64,000 nt of DNA from Arcobacter roscoffensis (lineage in GTDB: Bacteria > Campylobacterota > Campylobacteria > Campylobacterales > Arcobacteraceae), in the NCBI RefSeq assembly GCF_024267655.1, contig NZ_CP100595.1, forward strand, positions 3,038,001 to 3,102,000, written 5' to 3'. Within the stretch, counting starts at the first letter, position 1. Every line of letters begins with the position of its first letter. The position numbers were made by a program, and so were the translations under genes. This document shows, piece after piece, positions 27,948-37,429 of the stretch. The notes under the pieces are model-generated. The model saw only the letters and a program-made list of their open reading frames with translations, searched no databases and was not told where the DNA came from.

Positions 27948-29318
27948 ATGAAAACTTATGACCTAATCATCATTGGAGGAGGAAGAGCCTCAAATCTTGC
28001 AAAGAAAGCTGGAAATCTAGGCAAAAAAGTTGCCTTGATAGAAAAATCAAGTCTAGGTGGAACTTGTGCAAATAGAGGTTGTGTCCCATCAAAACTTCTT
28101 ATTGCTTATGCAGATGTAATTAGAAGTATAGAAAGCTCTCAAAAGCACTTTATATCAAGTGAAATTAAAGAAATTGATATAAAAAAGATTTTTGAGAATA
28201 ATAACTCTTTTATAGATAGTGTTGATGATAGCTATAAATCAAAATTAAATGAAAATGTAGATTTATATAGGGGAATAGGTTCTTTTATCTCTGATAAAGT
28301 TATCAAAGTAAATGATGAAAAACTAACAGCTTCAAAAATCATCATTGCAACTGGAACAAAACCTCTTAAACCACCTTTTGAAAATGCTTGGACTAGTGAT
28401 GATATTTTTCCTTTAGATAATATTCCTAAGTCTATTACTATTGTAGGTTCTGGTTTTATTGCATGTGAACTTGCAAATGTATTTAATGCTTTGAAAATAA
28501 ATACTACGCTTATTGTAAGAAGTGAAACTCTTTTATCAAGTGAAGATAAACAGATTCAAGAAGTATTTAAAGAAGAGTTTAGCAAATATGTAAATATAGA
28601 GTTTAATACTACTATAAAAGATGCTAAGTATCAAGAAAGTGGTTTTACTATTGAACTTGAAAACAAAGACAAAAGCACAAAACAACATAAAAGCCAAGCC
28701 TTACTTTATGCAATAGGAAGAGAATCAAATGCAAAAGATTTAAAACTTGAAAACACTTCTATCCAAGTAGATGAAAGAGGTTTCATAAAAAGAGATGAAT
28801 ACTTTCAAACAAATGCAAAAGATGTATATGTAGTAGGCGATGCAACAGGGAAATACATGCTACAACATGCAGCAGCATACGAGATGAATCATCTTTTCAA
28901 AGTTTTATATGAAGATGAAAAGCAAGCCTTAAAATTTAAATACATGCCCCATGCAGTTTTTACTCACCCAGAAATAGCAAGTGTAGGTTTAACGCAAAAA
29001 CAAGCCCAAGAACAAAATCTTGATTTTATAGCTTCGAAGAGTATTTGGAAAGCAAGTGCTAAAGCTCAAGGTATGAAAATAGATTATGCTTTTACAAAAT
29101 TTATTGTAGATAAAAACACTTATGAAATTTTAGGATGTCATATGATAGGACCACAAAGTTCAACTATGATACATCAAGTTTTAACACTTATGCATATAGA
29201 CAATGACATAAGACACTTAAAAAATATGCTTTACATTCATCCTGCACTAAGTGAAGAGTTACTTCCAGCAGCTATTAATGCCATAAAAAAAATAGAAGAG
29301 TCAAATGAAAAAAACTAA
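27948..29318 (+). CDS. FAD-dependent pyridine nucleotide-disulfide oxidoreductase
   Basis: A 456-residue class-I disulfide oxidoreductase (dihydrolipoamide dehydrogenase, mycothione or mercuric reductase type). The redox-active pair is in GGTCANRGCVPSK (Cys40 and Cys45), the NAD motif is ITIVGSGFIACELANV, and the C-terminal base is in IHPALSEE (His431/Glu436). The FAD glycine motif is unusual, IIIGGGRASNLAKKAG. The usual lipoyl-enzyme genes are absent nearby, so the substrate is not dihydrolipoamide by context. It is the first gene of an overlapping operon; its last 14 bases overlap cti. Confidence 0.85.
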   Translation: MKTYDLIIIGGGRASNLAKKAGNLGKKVALIEKSSLGGTCANRGCVPSKLLIAYADVIRSIESSQKHFISSEIKEIDIKKIFENNNSFIDSVDDSYKSKLNENVDLYRGIGSFISDKVIKVNDEKLTASKIIIATGTKPLKPPFENAWTSDDIFPLDNIPKSITIVGSGFIACELANVFNALKINTTLIVRSETLLSSEDKQIQEVFKEEFSKYVNIEFNTTIKDAKYQESGFTIELENKDKSTKQHKSQALLYAIGRESNAKDLKLENTSIQVDERGFIKRDEYFQTNAKDVYVVGDATGKYMLQHAAAYEMNHLFKVLYEDEKQALKFKYMPHAVFTHPEIASVGLTQKQAQEQNLDFIASKSIWKASAKAQGMKIDYAFTKFIVDKNTYEILGCHMIGPQSSTMIHQVLTLMHIDNDIRHLKNMLYIHPALSEELLPAAINAIKKIEESNEKN

Positions 29319-31578
29319 ATTCTTGATACTTTTTATAAGTATATTTTTACAAACTATATTACTAGCAAAAAGTAATGATGAACTATCTTTTATGAAAGAT
29401 ATTAAACCTATACTTGATAATAGATGTGTAGTTTGCCACTCTTGCTACAACTCCCCTTGTCAATTAAAACTTAGTAGTTTTGAAGGAATTTTAAGAGGTG
29501 CTACAGGGGAAAAGATATATGACAATAGAATAGAACCAGCTAAGCCCTCTAGGCTTTTTATTGATGCCTCAACACAAGAAGAATGGCAAGATTTAGGTTT
29601 TCACTCTGTTTTAAAAAAGCAAAATCAAGAAAGTATCATGTCAAGAGTTTTAAAACAAAAACAAAAAAGACCTGAAAATATTGGAAGCTATGCTCCTGAA
29701 ACAGATGAACTTCAATGTAGCAAAGACTTAGATGAACTAAATAAATATTTAAAAGAAAAACCAAATCATGGTATGCCCTATGGTTTTCCTGCACTAGAAA
29801 AAAAAGAACATGAACTACTTATTTCCTGGCTAAATGGTAAAATCAAAAAAGATAAAAACAAAAAAAGTAAAGAGTCAGTCTTAATAAAAGAGTTTGAAGA
29901 GTTTTTCAATAATCCTGATTTAAAACATCAAGTAAGTGCAAGATATATTTATGAACATCTTTTTTTAGCTCATATAAAATTTCCAAAAGATGATAGTTTT
30001 TACTCATTAGTTAGAACTTATAATAAAGATGGCTCAAGTCCAGTAAAAACAAGAACCCCTTATGGTAAACCTAAACAAAAGTTTTACTATAAATTTAAAA
30101 AAATTGAATCTACAATTGTTCACAAAACTCATATGGTCTATAAACTAGATAAACAAAAACTTCAAAGGTATAAAGAACTTTTCATAAACACATATTGGGA
30201 TGAAAAACCATATATGCCAAGTTATAAACCTGCGATTGCTTCAAATCCACTTATTGCTTTTAAACAAATTCCAAAAAAAACTAGATATGAATTTATGCTT
30301 GATAATGTTCACTATTTTATTATGACTTTTATTAGAGGTCCAGTTTGTAAAGGACAAGTTGCACTAAATGTAATAAATGATCATTTTTGGGTAGCTTTTA
30401 AAAACCCAAATTATGACTACACCATAAAAGATAAAAATTTCTTAGATGAAAATCAAGAAAACCTATCTTTGCCAAATGAATATGGTGGTAATAGTGATAT
30501 ATTAGATGTATTTAGTATTTATAAGTACAATAATGTAACAATAGATTACTATAAAAACAAAAATAAGTTATATAAAAAATATGCTAATCATTTAGACTTT
30601 AATACCATTTGGAAAGGCAATAATTATGGTAAAAATAATAACGATGCCATTCTTACTATTTACAGACACTTTGATTCTTCTTCTGTTCACAAAGGAGCCT
30701 TAGGAGATATTCCTAAAACCATGTGGATGATTGACTATCCATTATTAGAAAGACTATATTACTCACTAGTTGCTGGTTTTGATGTATATGGAAATACTCA
30801 ACACAAAGTTCTTGTTAGAAAATATATGGATAGATTAAGAATTGAAGGCGAAAGCAACTTTTTAGAGTATTTACCAAAAGAAAAAAGAAAAGAGATTTTT
30901 AATAGTTGGTATAAAGGAGCTTTAGCAAAACATCTAGTTACATATACACCATCAAATTCTGATGCTACATTAAACTATGATTATAAAGAGTTTATTACAA
31001 GGCTTCTAAGTTATACAAAAACAAAAAAAGATGAAATCAATTTTATTGATAAAAAAATAGATAACTATGAAGATATTAAAGAGTTTAAAACAAAAGAGCA
31101 GATACAAGAAGCACTTAAAGCATTAAGCTTCAATAATCAAATAAAAAGATTTAAAAAGTTTTCAAGTAACAACTTCAATCTTGCATATATAAGATTTAAG
31201 ATGAAAGAAAAAGACTTAGTATATACAGCAGTAATAAATAGATGGCATGATAGCGTAGCATTTTTATTTAATGAAGAATCAAGACTTGATGTAAAAAAAG
31301 ACAAGATCAACTTTATTGAGGGCTTTATAGGTTCATATCCAAACTACTTTGTTGTGGTTGAAGAAGATGATATAAAAGAGTTTTTTGATTTACTTAAAGG
31401 AAAGGTTGATGAATCAAAATTATCAAAGTTTTTTATAAATAGGAACCATAAAGATTTTTGGCAAATATATGATTGGTTTCAAAATGAGTTTTATAAAACA
31501 AATGGAATTAAAGCAGGTTTATTTGACCTAAATAGATACTATAAAAAAGCTTTAGAAGAAGGAGAAACAAATGAGTAA
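29305..31578 (+). CDS. cti: fatty acid cis/trans isomerase
   Basis: Cti converts cis-unsaturated membrane fatty acids to trans forms in place, making the membrane more rigid under solvent or heat stress. The 757 residues begin with a signal peptide (about 1-21) and a c-type haem site CVVCH (41-45) within LDNRCVVCHSCYNSPCQLKL, the hallmark of the family, followed by RLFIDASTQEEW and GFHSVL. It is expected in the periplasm. It overlaps the upstream flavoprotein gene by 14 bases and the amidoligase gene by 8, so the operon is tight. Rich in Lys, Tyr and Asn. Confidence 0.9.
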   Translation: MKKTKFLILFISIFLQTILLAKSNDELSFMKDIKPILDNRCVVCHSCYNSPCQLKLSSFEGILRGATGEKIYDNRIEPAKPSRLFIDASTQEEWQDLGFHSVLKKQNQESIMSRVLKQKQKRPENIGSYAPETDELQCSKDLDELNKYLKEKPNHGMPYGFPALEKKEHELLISWLNGKIKKDKNKKSKESVLIKEFEEFFNNPDLKHQVSARYIYEHLFLAHIKFPKDDSFYSLVRTYNKDGSSPVKTRTPYGKPKQKFYYKFKKIESTIVHKTHMVYKLDKQKLQRYKELFINTYWDEKPYMPSYKPAIASNPLIAFKQIPKKTRYEFMLDNVHYFIMTFIRGPVCKGQVALNVINDHFWVAFKNPNYDYTIKDKNFLDENQENLSLPNEYGGNSDILDVFSIYKYNNVTIDYYKNKNKLYKKYANHLDFNTIWKGNNYGKNNNDAILTIYRHFDSSSVHKGALGDIPKTMWMIDYPLLERLYYSLVAGFDVYGNTQHKVLVRKYMDRLRIEGESNFLEYLPKEKRKEIFNSWYKGALAKHLVTYTPSNSDATLNYDYKEFITRLLSYTKTKKDEINFIDKKIDNYEDIKEFKTKEQIQEALKALSFNNQIKRFKKFSSNNFNLAYIRFKMKEKDLVYTAVINRWHDSVAFLFNEESRLDVKKDKINFIEGFIGSYPNYFVVVEEDDIKEFFDLLKGKVDESKLSKFFINRNHKDFWQIYDWFQNEFYKTNGIKAGLFDLNRYYKKALEEGETNE

Positions 31579-32569
31579 TTTTCTAAATCCTAAAATCACA
31601 AATAACTATGAAAATAAAATAAGACATGTGGGTTTTGAAATAGAGTTTTCAAATATTGACTTAGATGAAATCTTAAATATCTTAAAAAACGATTTTCAAT
31701 TTAAAGAGAAAAAGATAAATAACTTCTTTTATAAACTAGAATCAAAGTATGGAGATTTTATTTTAGAGCTTGATTTTGAGCTTCTAACTAAACAGAAAAT
31801 AAAAAAAGGTGCAAAAAAACTTTCTCAAACAATTGGTATTGATATAAAAACAAATGATATTGAAGCTATTGAAAAAACAATTGGTGATTTATCAAAAGAT
31901 ATAGTTCCATATGAAATAAGCACACCACCCTTACCTTTGGATAAAATTTCACTTGTTGATGAACTTACTAATAAACTCGCAATAAATGAAGCAAAAGGTA
32001 CAAAACATAAATTGTATTATGCCTTTGGTTTACATATAAATATTGAAGTAGTATCACTTGAAGTACAGAGTTTATTAAACTATACAAAAGCCTATTTAAT
32101 TCTTCAAGACTTTATAAATAAAGATGCAAAAATTGATATTGCAAGAAAAATAAGCCCTTTTATTGACAATTTTAAAACTGATTATATAAAACATATTTTA
32201 GACGATTCTTATAAACCAACAATACAAGAGTTTATAGATGATTACTTAAAATTCAATCCTACTAGAAATAGATCTTTAGATTTACTTCCTATTCTAACTT
32301 TTATTGATGAAAAAAAAGTAAGAAATAAATTGCCAAATGAAAAAATAAAACCAAGACCAGCTTTTCACTATAGATTATCAAACTCTATGGTAGGCTCTTC
32401 TAATTGGCAAATTAGTGAAGAGTGGAATAGATGGATTTTAGTAGAAAACCTAGCAAATGACATAGAAAACTTAGAGTTGTTATCAAAAGAATATCTTACA
32501 CACCTTGATAATCTAATAAATCTTACAAGTTGGGAAGAAAGAGTTGAAAAATGGATACAAAACCACTAA
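31571..32569 (+). CDS. amidoligase family protein
   Basis: This 332-residue protein looks like the glutamine-synthetase-fold amidoligases (Amidoligase_2). The GFEIEF motif (21-26) near the N-terminus, the acidic FILELDFELL segment, VPYEISTPPLP and HINIEV give the metal and ATP-binding acid pattern of the family. These enzymes join a carboxylate to an amine with ATP, and many are encoded beside class-I glutamine amidotransferase-like hydrolases, as here. The substrate is unknown. It overlaps cti by 8 bases and the next gene by 19. Confidence 0.8.
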   Translation: MSNFLNPKITNNYENKIRHVGFEIEFSNIDLDEILNILKNDFQFKEKKINNFFYKLESKYGDFILELDFELLTKQKIKKGAKKLSQTIGIDIKTNDIEAIEKTIGDLSKDIVPYEISTPPLPLDKISLVDELTNKLAINEAKGTKHKLYYAFGLHINIEVVSLEVQSLLNYTKAYLILQDFINKDAKIDIARKISPFIDNFKTDYIKHILDDSYKPTIQEFIDDYLKFNPTRNRSLDLLPILTFIDEKKVRNKLPNEKIKPRPAFHYRLSNSMVGSSNWQISEEWNRWILVENLANDIENLELLSKEYLTHLDNLINLTSWEERVEKWIQNH

Positions 32570-33231
32570 TAGGAATATGTTTACCTGATAATGGCAACTA
32601 TTTTGCCTACATATTTATAAAATTAAATCTAAAAATACAAGGGGCTTCTTGTGTTAGATTAAAACCATCAAAAGATAATATCAATTTCAAAAAACTAGAT
32701 GGTCTAATCCTTAGTGGAGGAAATGATATAGACCCCACTTTATATGGTGCTCACAAAGATGCCCACAATACTGAACTTGATAAAAAAAGAGATGCCTTTG
32801 AATTAGAAATGATAGATAAAGCATATAAAGAGGAGTTACCAATTCTTGGTATATGTAGAGGGGCTCAACTTATAAATATCTATTTTGAGGGGAATTTATA
32901 TGCAAAAATACTTGATTTGGATGAATATATAATTCATCAAAACTCAATATTTCCAATAAAAGAAGCAAAAGTAAAAACAAACAGCTCTTTACATAAAACA
33001 GTAAAGGAAGATAAAATCATAATCAATAGTATTCACAATCAAGCTATAAATAAAGTTGGTAAAGATTTAGATGTATCTTCTACCCATAAGTCTATAATTG
33101 AATCTATTGAAAAAAAAGATTACCCTTTTTTATTAGCTTTACAGTGGCACCCTGAATACTTGATATATTTAAAAGAGCATAGAAAGATTTTTGAGAAGTT
33201 TGTAAAAGCTGCTATTTCATATAAAGCTTAG
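32551..33231 (+). CDS. class-I glutamine amidotransferase-like gamma-glutamyl hydrolase (peptidase C26)
   Basis: A 226-residue protein of the PuuD/gamma-glutamyl-GABA hydrolase type. The triad is intact: nucleophile Cys102 in GICRGAQ, then His200 and Glu202 in ALQWHPEYL. The DGLILSGGNDIDPTLYG motif is typical of PuuD relatives. It overlaps the amidoligase gene by 19 bases, so the pair may make and cleave, or supply ammonia for, a gamma-glutamyl-type amide. That coupling is inference. Confidence 0.88.
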   Translation: MDTKPLIGICLPDNGNYFAYIFIKLNLKIQGASCVRLKPSKDNINFKKLDGLILSGGNDIDPTLYGAHKDAHNTELDKKRDAFELEMIDKAYKEELPILGICRGAQLINIYFEGNLYAKILDLDEYIIHQNSIFPIKEAKVKTNSSLHKTVKEDKIIINSIHNQAINKVGKDLDVSSTHKSIIESIEKKDYPFLLALQWHPEYLIYLKEHRKIFEKFVKAAISYKA

Positions 33232-33281
33232 TTTTTAAAAAACTTATAAAACTAATATTTTACTTTAAACTTAGTTTAACC

Positions 33282-33301
33282 AAAAGCTATGTAGCTTTTT
33301 A
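33282..33301 (+). terminator. rho-independent terminator of the cti-amidoligase operon
   Basis: An 8-bp stem (AAAAGCTA/TAGCTTTT) with a 2-base centre merges into a T-run, 51 bases after the last gene of the operon. Confidence 0.6.
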
Positions 33302-33350
33302 GTATACTAAAGTCTTAAATACATACAAACTATTATAAGAGGTAATTAAT

Positions 33351-34184
33351 ATGCAAGTTTATTTTTATGCAAAAAGTGGTCATGCTATTGGTCTAGAAGG
33401 TGCAAAAAGATGTGCAGCAATAGCAAATGAATTAAAAGAGTTTGATCCTATTTTATGTACTAGTGATTTTAGAGCAGGAGCTTTTGCGAAAGACTTATTA
33501 GGTATTAGAAGATATGTGAATATTGATGTTGTAAGAAATCTTCACAATATCATGCAAAAAAGAGACATTTTACTTTACAATACAGATGAAACAAATGAGT
33601 TAATGCAAGAAGGAATGAGCGAGTTTTGTTCACTAGTTTATAACCTAGAAGAATTAGGTGAGATTATTGTAGATAAAGAACTTTATACAAAAATCGAAAA
33701 CCCAAGTATTAAAAAAGCTATTTTCTTTGGTGATGATGATTATAATGAGCTATTTTTACAAGGAGTAAAAGAGTCATCAAAGCATGATATTACACTTCTT
33801 ATGGGACACTATTTCTTTTTAGGAAATGAAAAAATATTTACACAACACTTTAATGAAGTAATTGATGAAGAAGAGTACGTAGAAACTATTCAAAATAGTA
33901 AATATCTATTAACAGCTTCACTTCAAACAGCATTAGAGTCTATTTCATGTGGGAATAGCCCTGTTTTATTTAAAAGAGAAGATAAATCATACAATGAAGA
34001 GTTAATAAAAAAGCTAAATATCCCTGTAATTGAAAGTAAATCAATTGATGATACGATAGCTGAATTTGAAAATATTATAAAATCTTATCCAAGTATAGAA
34101 AACTTTGAAATTTACGATGTTTCAGAAGTAAAAAATGAAATTTCTAAAAAAATAGAAGACTATAAAAAGCTTACTCAAGGCTGA
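33351..34184 (+). CDS. hypothetical protein, possibly of glycosyltransferase-B fold
   Basis: A 277-residue cytoplasmic protein that I do not recognise. The N-terminus, YAKSGHAIGLEGAKRCAAIA, resembles the GxGH...R start of MurG/PseG-like GT-B proteins, and LLTASLQTALESISCGNSPVLF resembles the matching C-terminal nucleotide-binding end. Alternating strand and helix pattern fits a Rossmann-like fold. It is a single gene with an AGAGG site before the ATG, between the amidoligase operon and ccoG. No function is claimed. Confidence 0.65.
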   Translation: MQVYFYAKSGHAIGLEGAKRCAAIANELKEFDPILCTSDFRAGAFAKDLLGIRRYVNIDVVRNLHNIMQKRDILLYNTDETNELMQEGMSEFCSLVYNLEELGEIIVDKELYTKIENPSIKKAIFFGDDDYNELFLQGVKESSKHDITLLMGHYFFLGNEKIFTQHFNEVIDEEEYVETIQNSKYLLTASLQTALESISCGNSPVLFKREDKSYNEELIKKLNIPVIESKSIDDTIAEFENIIKSYPSIENFEIYDVSEVKNEISKKIEDYKKLTQG

Positions 34185-34265
34185 TTATGAATACTCTTTC
34201 ACTATATAAGTTTTACTTATAGTTGTTTATGGTTATTATAAGGAAGCTTTATATATAATTAAGCT

Positions 34266-34271
34266 TATAAT
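34266..34271 (+). promoter_or_regulatory. candidate -10 box of ccoG
   Basis: TATAAT lies 20 bases before the GTG start of ccoG, directly after an AAGCTT...AAGCTT inverted repeat (34244-34266). The short leader holds the AAAGG site. Confidence 0.45.
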
Positions 34272-34291
34272 CACAAACGAAAGGTTTTACA

Positions 34292-35674
34292 GTGAAAGAG
34301 AAAAATGAATTTTTAAGTAAGACTCCATATAGAATTAAAAGGTATTACGGATATATAGTTGCAACTATTATATCTCTATCCTTACCTTTTATTACTATTG
34401 GTGGTAACCACATTTTCTTATTATCTTTTGATAAAAAACAATTACATCTATTAGGTACAGCATTTGATATGCAAGAGTTATATCTTATGCCATTTTTATT
34501 AATGCTTCTATTCTTAGGAATTTTTGCAGTTACTTCACTAGGTGGTAGAGCATGGTGTGGTTGGGCCTGTCCTCAAACAATCTTTAGGGTTGTATATAGA
34601 GATTTAATAGAAGGTAAACTTTTAGGTCTTAGAAGAATCAAAAACAAACAAAAAGACCCAGACTACTCAAAACCAAAAAATGCTTCTAAAAGATTGATTG
34701 CTATTATCATCTGGTCATGTTTAGCCCTTCTTGCAGCATCTAACTTTATGTGGTATTTCGTACCTCCTGAAGACTTCTTTGCTTATATTCAAAACCCTAC
34801 AGAACATATGTTCTTAATAGGATTTGTTTTAGCAATTGCAGCATTTTTAGTTTATGATGCAGTATTTTTAAAAGAAGATTTCTGTGTGTATATTTGTCCT
34901 TACTCAAGAGTTCAATCGGTACTTTATGATGACAATACTTACCAAGCTATTTATTCAACAAATAGAGGTGGGGAGATTTATAATGAGAGTAAAGAAAAGA
35001 TAATTTTTAAAGCAAAAGATTTACCAAGCCAAACTGATGAGTGTACTACTTGTGAATCATGTGTAACAGTTTGTCCTACACATATTGATATTAGAAAAGG
35101 TTTACAACTTGAATGTATAAACTGTTTAGAATGTGTAGATGCTTGTACTACAGTTATGGGAAAACTTGGAAAACCTTCACTTGTTCAGTGGTCAAGTACA
35201 AATGAAATCAAAAATGATAAACCAACAAAGATGTTAAGAAAGCAAACTATTATGTATGCTGCTGCTCTTACTATTGTTTTAGGTTTACTTTTTGCAATGG
35301 GTGGAACAAAAGAGTATATGCTTTTAAATGTTAATAAAACAACTCAGCTATATAAAATCAAAGAAAACAATGTAGTTGCAAATAACTTTGTATTCTTATT
35401 CCAAAATACTGAATCAAAACCTTTAACTTATCACTTAGAAATAGTTGATAATAAAGATATTGAAATCAAAAGATTTAAACCATTTACACTACAACCTGGA
35501 AAACTTAGAAAAAAAGTTGTAATTTTACAAACTGAAAAAGTTTTAGTAAAAGATAACACAAAAGACACACCAATAGCTATAACAATTAGAGCTTATGCTA
35601 AAGAAGACCCTGAAAGAGTTAGTGTTCTAAGAAAAGCTGTATTCATTTATCCAAGAGCAGATAAACTTAAATAA
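34292..35674 (+). CDS. ccoG: cytochrome c oxidase accessory protein CcoG
   Basis: CcoG (FixG/RdxA) is a membrane iron-sulfur protein needed for copper delivery to cbb3 oxidase. The 460 residues include several membrane helices, the polyferredoxin-like motif GGRAWCGWACPQTIF and two 4Fe-4S ferredoxin motifs: CTTCESCVTVCP and CINCLECVDAC. A C-terminal periplasmic Ig-like domain (about 360-455) follows the last helix. The start is GTG at 34292. The cbb3 oxidase genes are not in the window. Confidence 0.95.
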   Translation: MKEKNEFLSKTPYRIKRYYGYIVATIISLSLPFITIGGNHIFLLSFDKKQLHLLGTAFDMQELYLMPFLLMLLFLGIFAVTSLGGRAWCGWACPQTIFRVVYRDLIEGKLLGLRRIKNKQKDPDYSKPKNASKRLIAIIIWSCLALLAASNFMWYFVPPEDFFAYIQNPTEHMFLIGFVLAIAAFLVYDAVFLKEDFCVYICPYSRVQSVLYDDNTYQAIYSTNRGGEIYNESKEKIIFKAKDLPSQTDECTTCESCVTVCPTHIDIRKGLQLECINCLECVDACTTVMGKLGKPSLVQWSSTNEIKNDKPTKMLRKQTIMYAAALTIVLGLLFAMGGTKEYMLLNVNKTTQLYKIKENNVVANNFVFLFQNTESKPLTYHLEIVDNKDIEIKRFKPFTLQPGKLRKKVVILQTEKVLVKDNTKDTPIAITIRAYAKEDPERVSVLRKAVFIYPRADKLK

Positions 35675-35684
35675 TTTATTAAAT

Positions 35685-35715
35685 CTTAAAAGTTAGCTAG
35701 AAGCTAGCTTTTAAG
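35685..35715 (+). terminator. hairpin after ccoG
   Basis: A 14-bp stem with a single G-T pair and a 3-base loop, CTTAAAAGTTAGCT against AGCTAGCTTTTAAG. It lacks a T-tract, so it may be a 3' stabiliser instead of a terminator. Confidence 0.5.
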
Positions 35716-35812
35716 TAACTCACATAAGCCTAGCTTAACTTATCTATCAACAAACTTTAGCTAAAATCGCGAAATATATTTATGACTATTTAATTTAATT
35801 GGAGTATTTTTA

Positions 35813-37429
35813 ATGACTAAATTCATCTTTGTAACTGGTGGGGTATTAAGTTCACTTGGTAAAGGTATCACTTCTGCATCTGTTGCAACAATCTTAAAAC
35901 AATCAGGGTTCAAAGTAAGTATGCTTAAAATTGACCCTTACTTAAATGTTGACCCTGGAACAATGAGTCCACTAGAACATGGGGAAGTTTTTGTTACTGC
36001 TGATGGTGCTGAAACTGACCTTGACCTAGGAAACTATGAAAGATTTATCGACACAACATTAACTGCTAAAAACTCTTTTACAACTGGACAAGTTTACCAA
36101 AGTGTAATTAAAAGAGAAAGAGAAGGGGGATACTTAGGTAAGACTATTCAAGTTATTCCTCATGTTGTTGATGAAATCAAAGATAGAATCTATGCAGCTG
36201 CAGATGAAAAAGACTTTTTAATCATCGAGCTTGGTGGAACAGTTGGTGATATCGAAGGTCTACCATTTATGGAAGCTATTAGAGCTATCAGACATGAAAA
36301 GCCTAAAGATAAAACTATGAACATTCATGTAAGTTTAGTTCCTTATATCAAAGCAGCAGGTGAGCTTAAAACAAAACCAACTCAACACTCAGTTCAAGAG
36401 TTAAGAAGAATTGGTATCACTCCTCATATGTTAGTTTGTAGAACGGAAAAAGAGTTACCTAAAAACTTAAAAGACAAGTTAGCATTATCTTGTGACATAG
36501 ATAGAAATGCAGTTATTGAAGCAGGTGATGCGCAATCAATCTACCAAGTTCCATTACATTTTATTAAAGAAGGGATTTTAACTCCTTTATCAGATCACTT
36601 CAATATAAAATTTAAACCAAACATGGAAAGATGGGATACTTTAGTTAAAAATATTTTAGTTCCAAAAGATGAAGTTACAATTGCATTTGTTGGTAAATAC
36701 TTAGATTTAAAAGAGTCATATAAATCATTAATTGAAGCCTTAATTCATGCAGGTGCACACTTAAATACAAAAGTAAATATTCACTGGTGTGATTCAGAAA
36801 AAATTGAAGACATAGGTGCATATGAAGTTATTGGAAATTCTGATGGTATTTTAGTTGCAGGTGGATTTGGACACAGAGGTGTTGAAGGTAAACTTAAAGC
36901 TATTAGATATGCTAGAGAAAATAAAGTTCCATATTTAGGTATTTGTTTAGGTATGCAACTTTCAGTTATTGAGTATGCTAGAAATGTATTAGGTATAGAA
37001 AATGCTAACTCAATTGAATTTGATGAAAATACACAAGAACCATTAATCTACTTAATTGATGAATTTATGGATCAAAGTGGTAACAAACAATTAAGAACTC
37101 ATAAATCACCAATGGGTGGAACTATGAGACTTGGTGAATATCCATTTGAGCCATTAAAAGGAACAAATCTTCAAAAAGCTTATGGAAATGAAGAGATTTA
37201 CCATGAGAGACATAGACATAGATATGAAGCAAATCCAGCTTATAAAGAAAAATTAGAAGAAGCAGGTATGATTATTTCTGGACAATCAAATGGTTTAATT
37301 GAAGCTGTTGAAATTAAAGACCATCCATGGTTTGTAGGTGTACAATTCCACCCTGAATTTACATCACATTTAGAGACTCCGAATCCAATTATTTTAGAGT
37401 TTGTTAAACAAGCAAATAAAAAAGACTAA
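35813..37429 (+). CDS. pyrG: CTP synthase
   Basis: PyrG makes CTP from UTP with ATP and glutamine. The 538-residue protein has the synthase domain ([36 protein letters not shown]) and a C-terminal class-I glutamine amidotransferase domain with GICLGMQ and [11 protein letters not shown]. It is preceded by 138 bases with no gene and is coupled to recJ by a one-base stop/start overlap. Confidence 0.98.
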   Translation: MTKFIFVTGGVLSSLGKGITSASVATILKQSGFKVSMLKIDPYLNVDPGTMSPLEHGEVFVTADGAETDLDLGNYERFIDTTLTAKNSFTTGQVYQSVIKREREGGYLGKTIQVIPHVVDEIKDRIYAAADEKDFLIIELGGTVGDIEGLPFMEAIRAIRHEKPKDKTMNIHVSLVPYIKAAGELKTKPTQHSVQELRRIGITPHMLVCRTEKELPKNLKDKLALSCDIDRNAVIEAGDAQSIYQVPLHFIKEGILTPLSDHFNIKFKPNMERWDTLVKNILVPKDEVTIAFVGKYLDLKESYKSLIEALIHAGAHLNTKVNIHWCDSEKIEDIGAYEVIGNSDGILVAGGFGHRGVEGKLKAIRYARENKVPYLGICLGMQLSVIEYARNVLGIENANSIEFDENTQEPLIYLIDEFMDQSGNKQLRTHKSPMGGTMRLGEYPFEPLKGTNLQKAYGNEEIYHERHRHRYEANPAYKEKLEEAGMIISGQSNGLIEAVEIKDHPWFVGVQFHPEFTSHLETPNPIILEFVKQANKKD

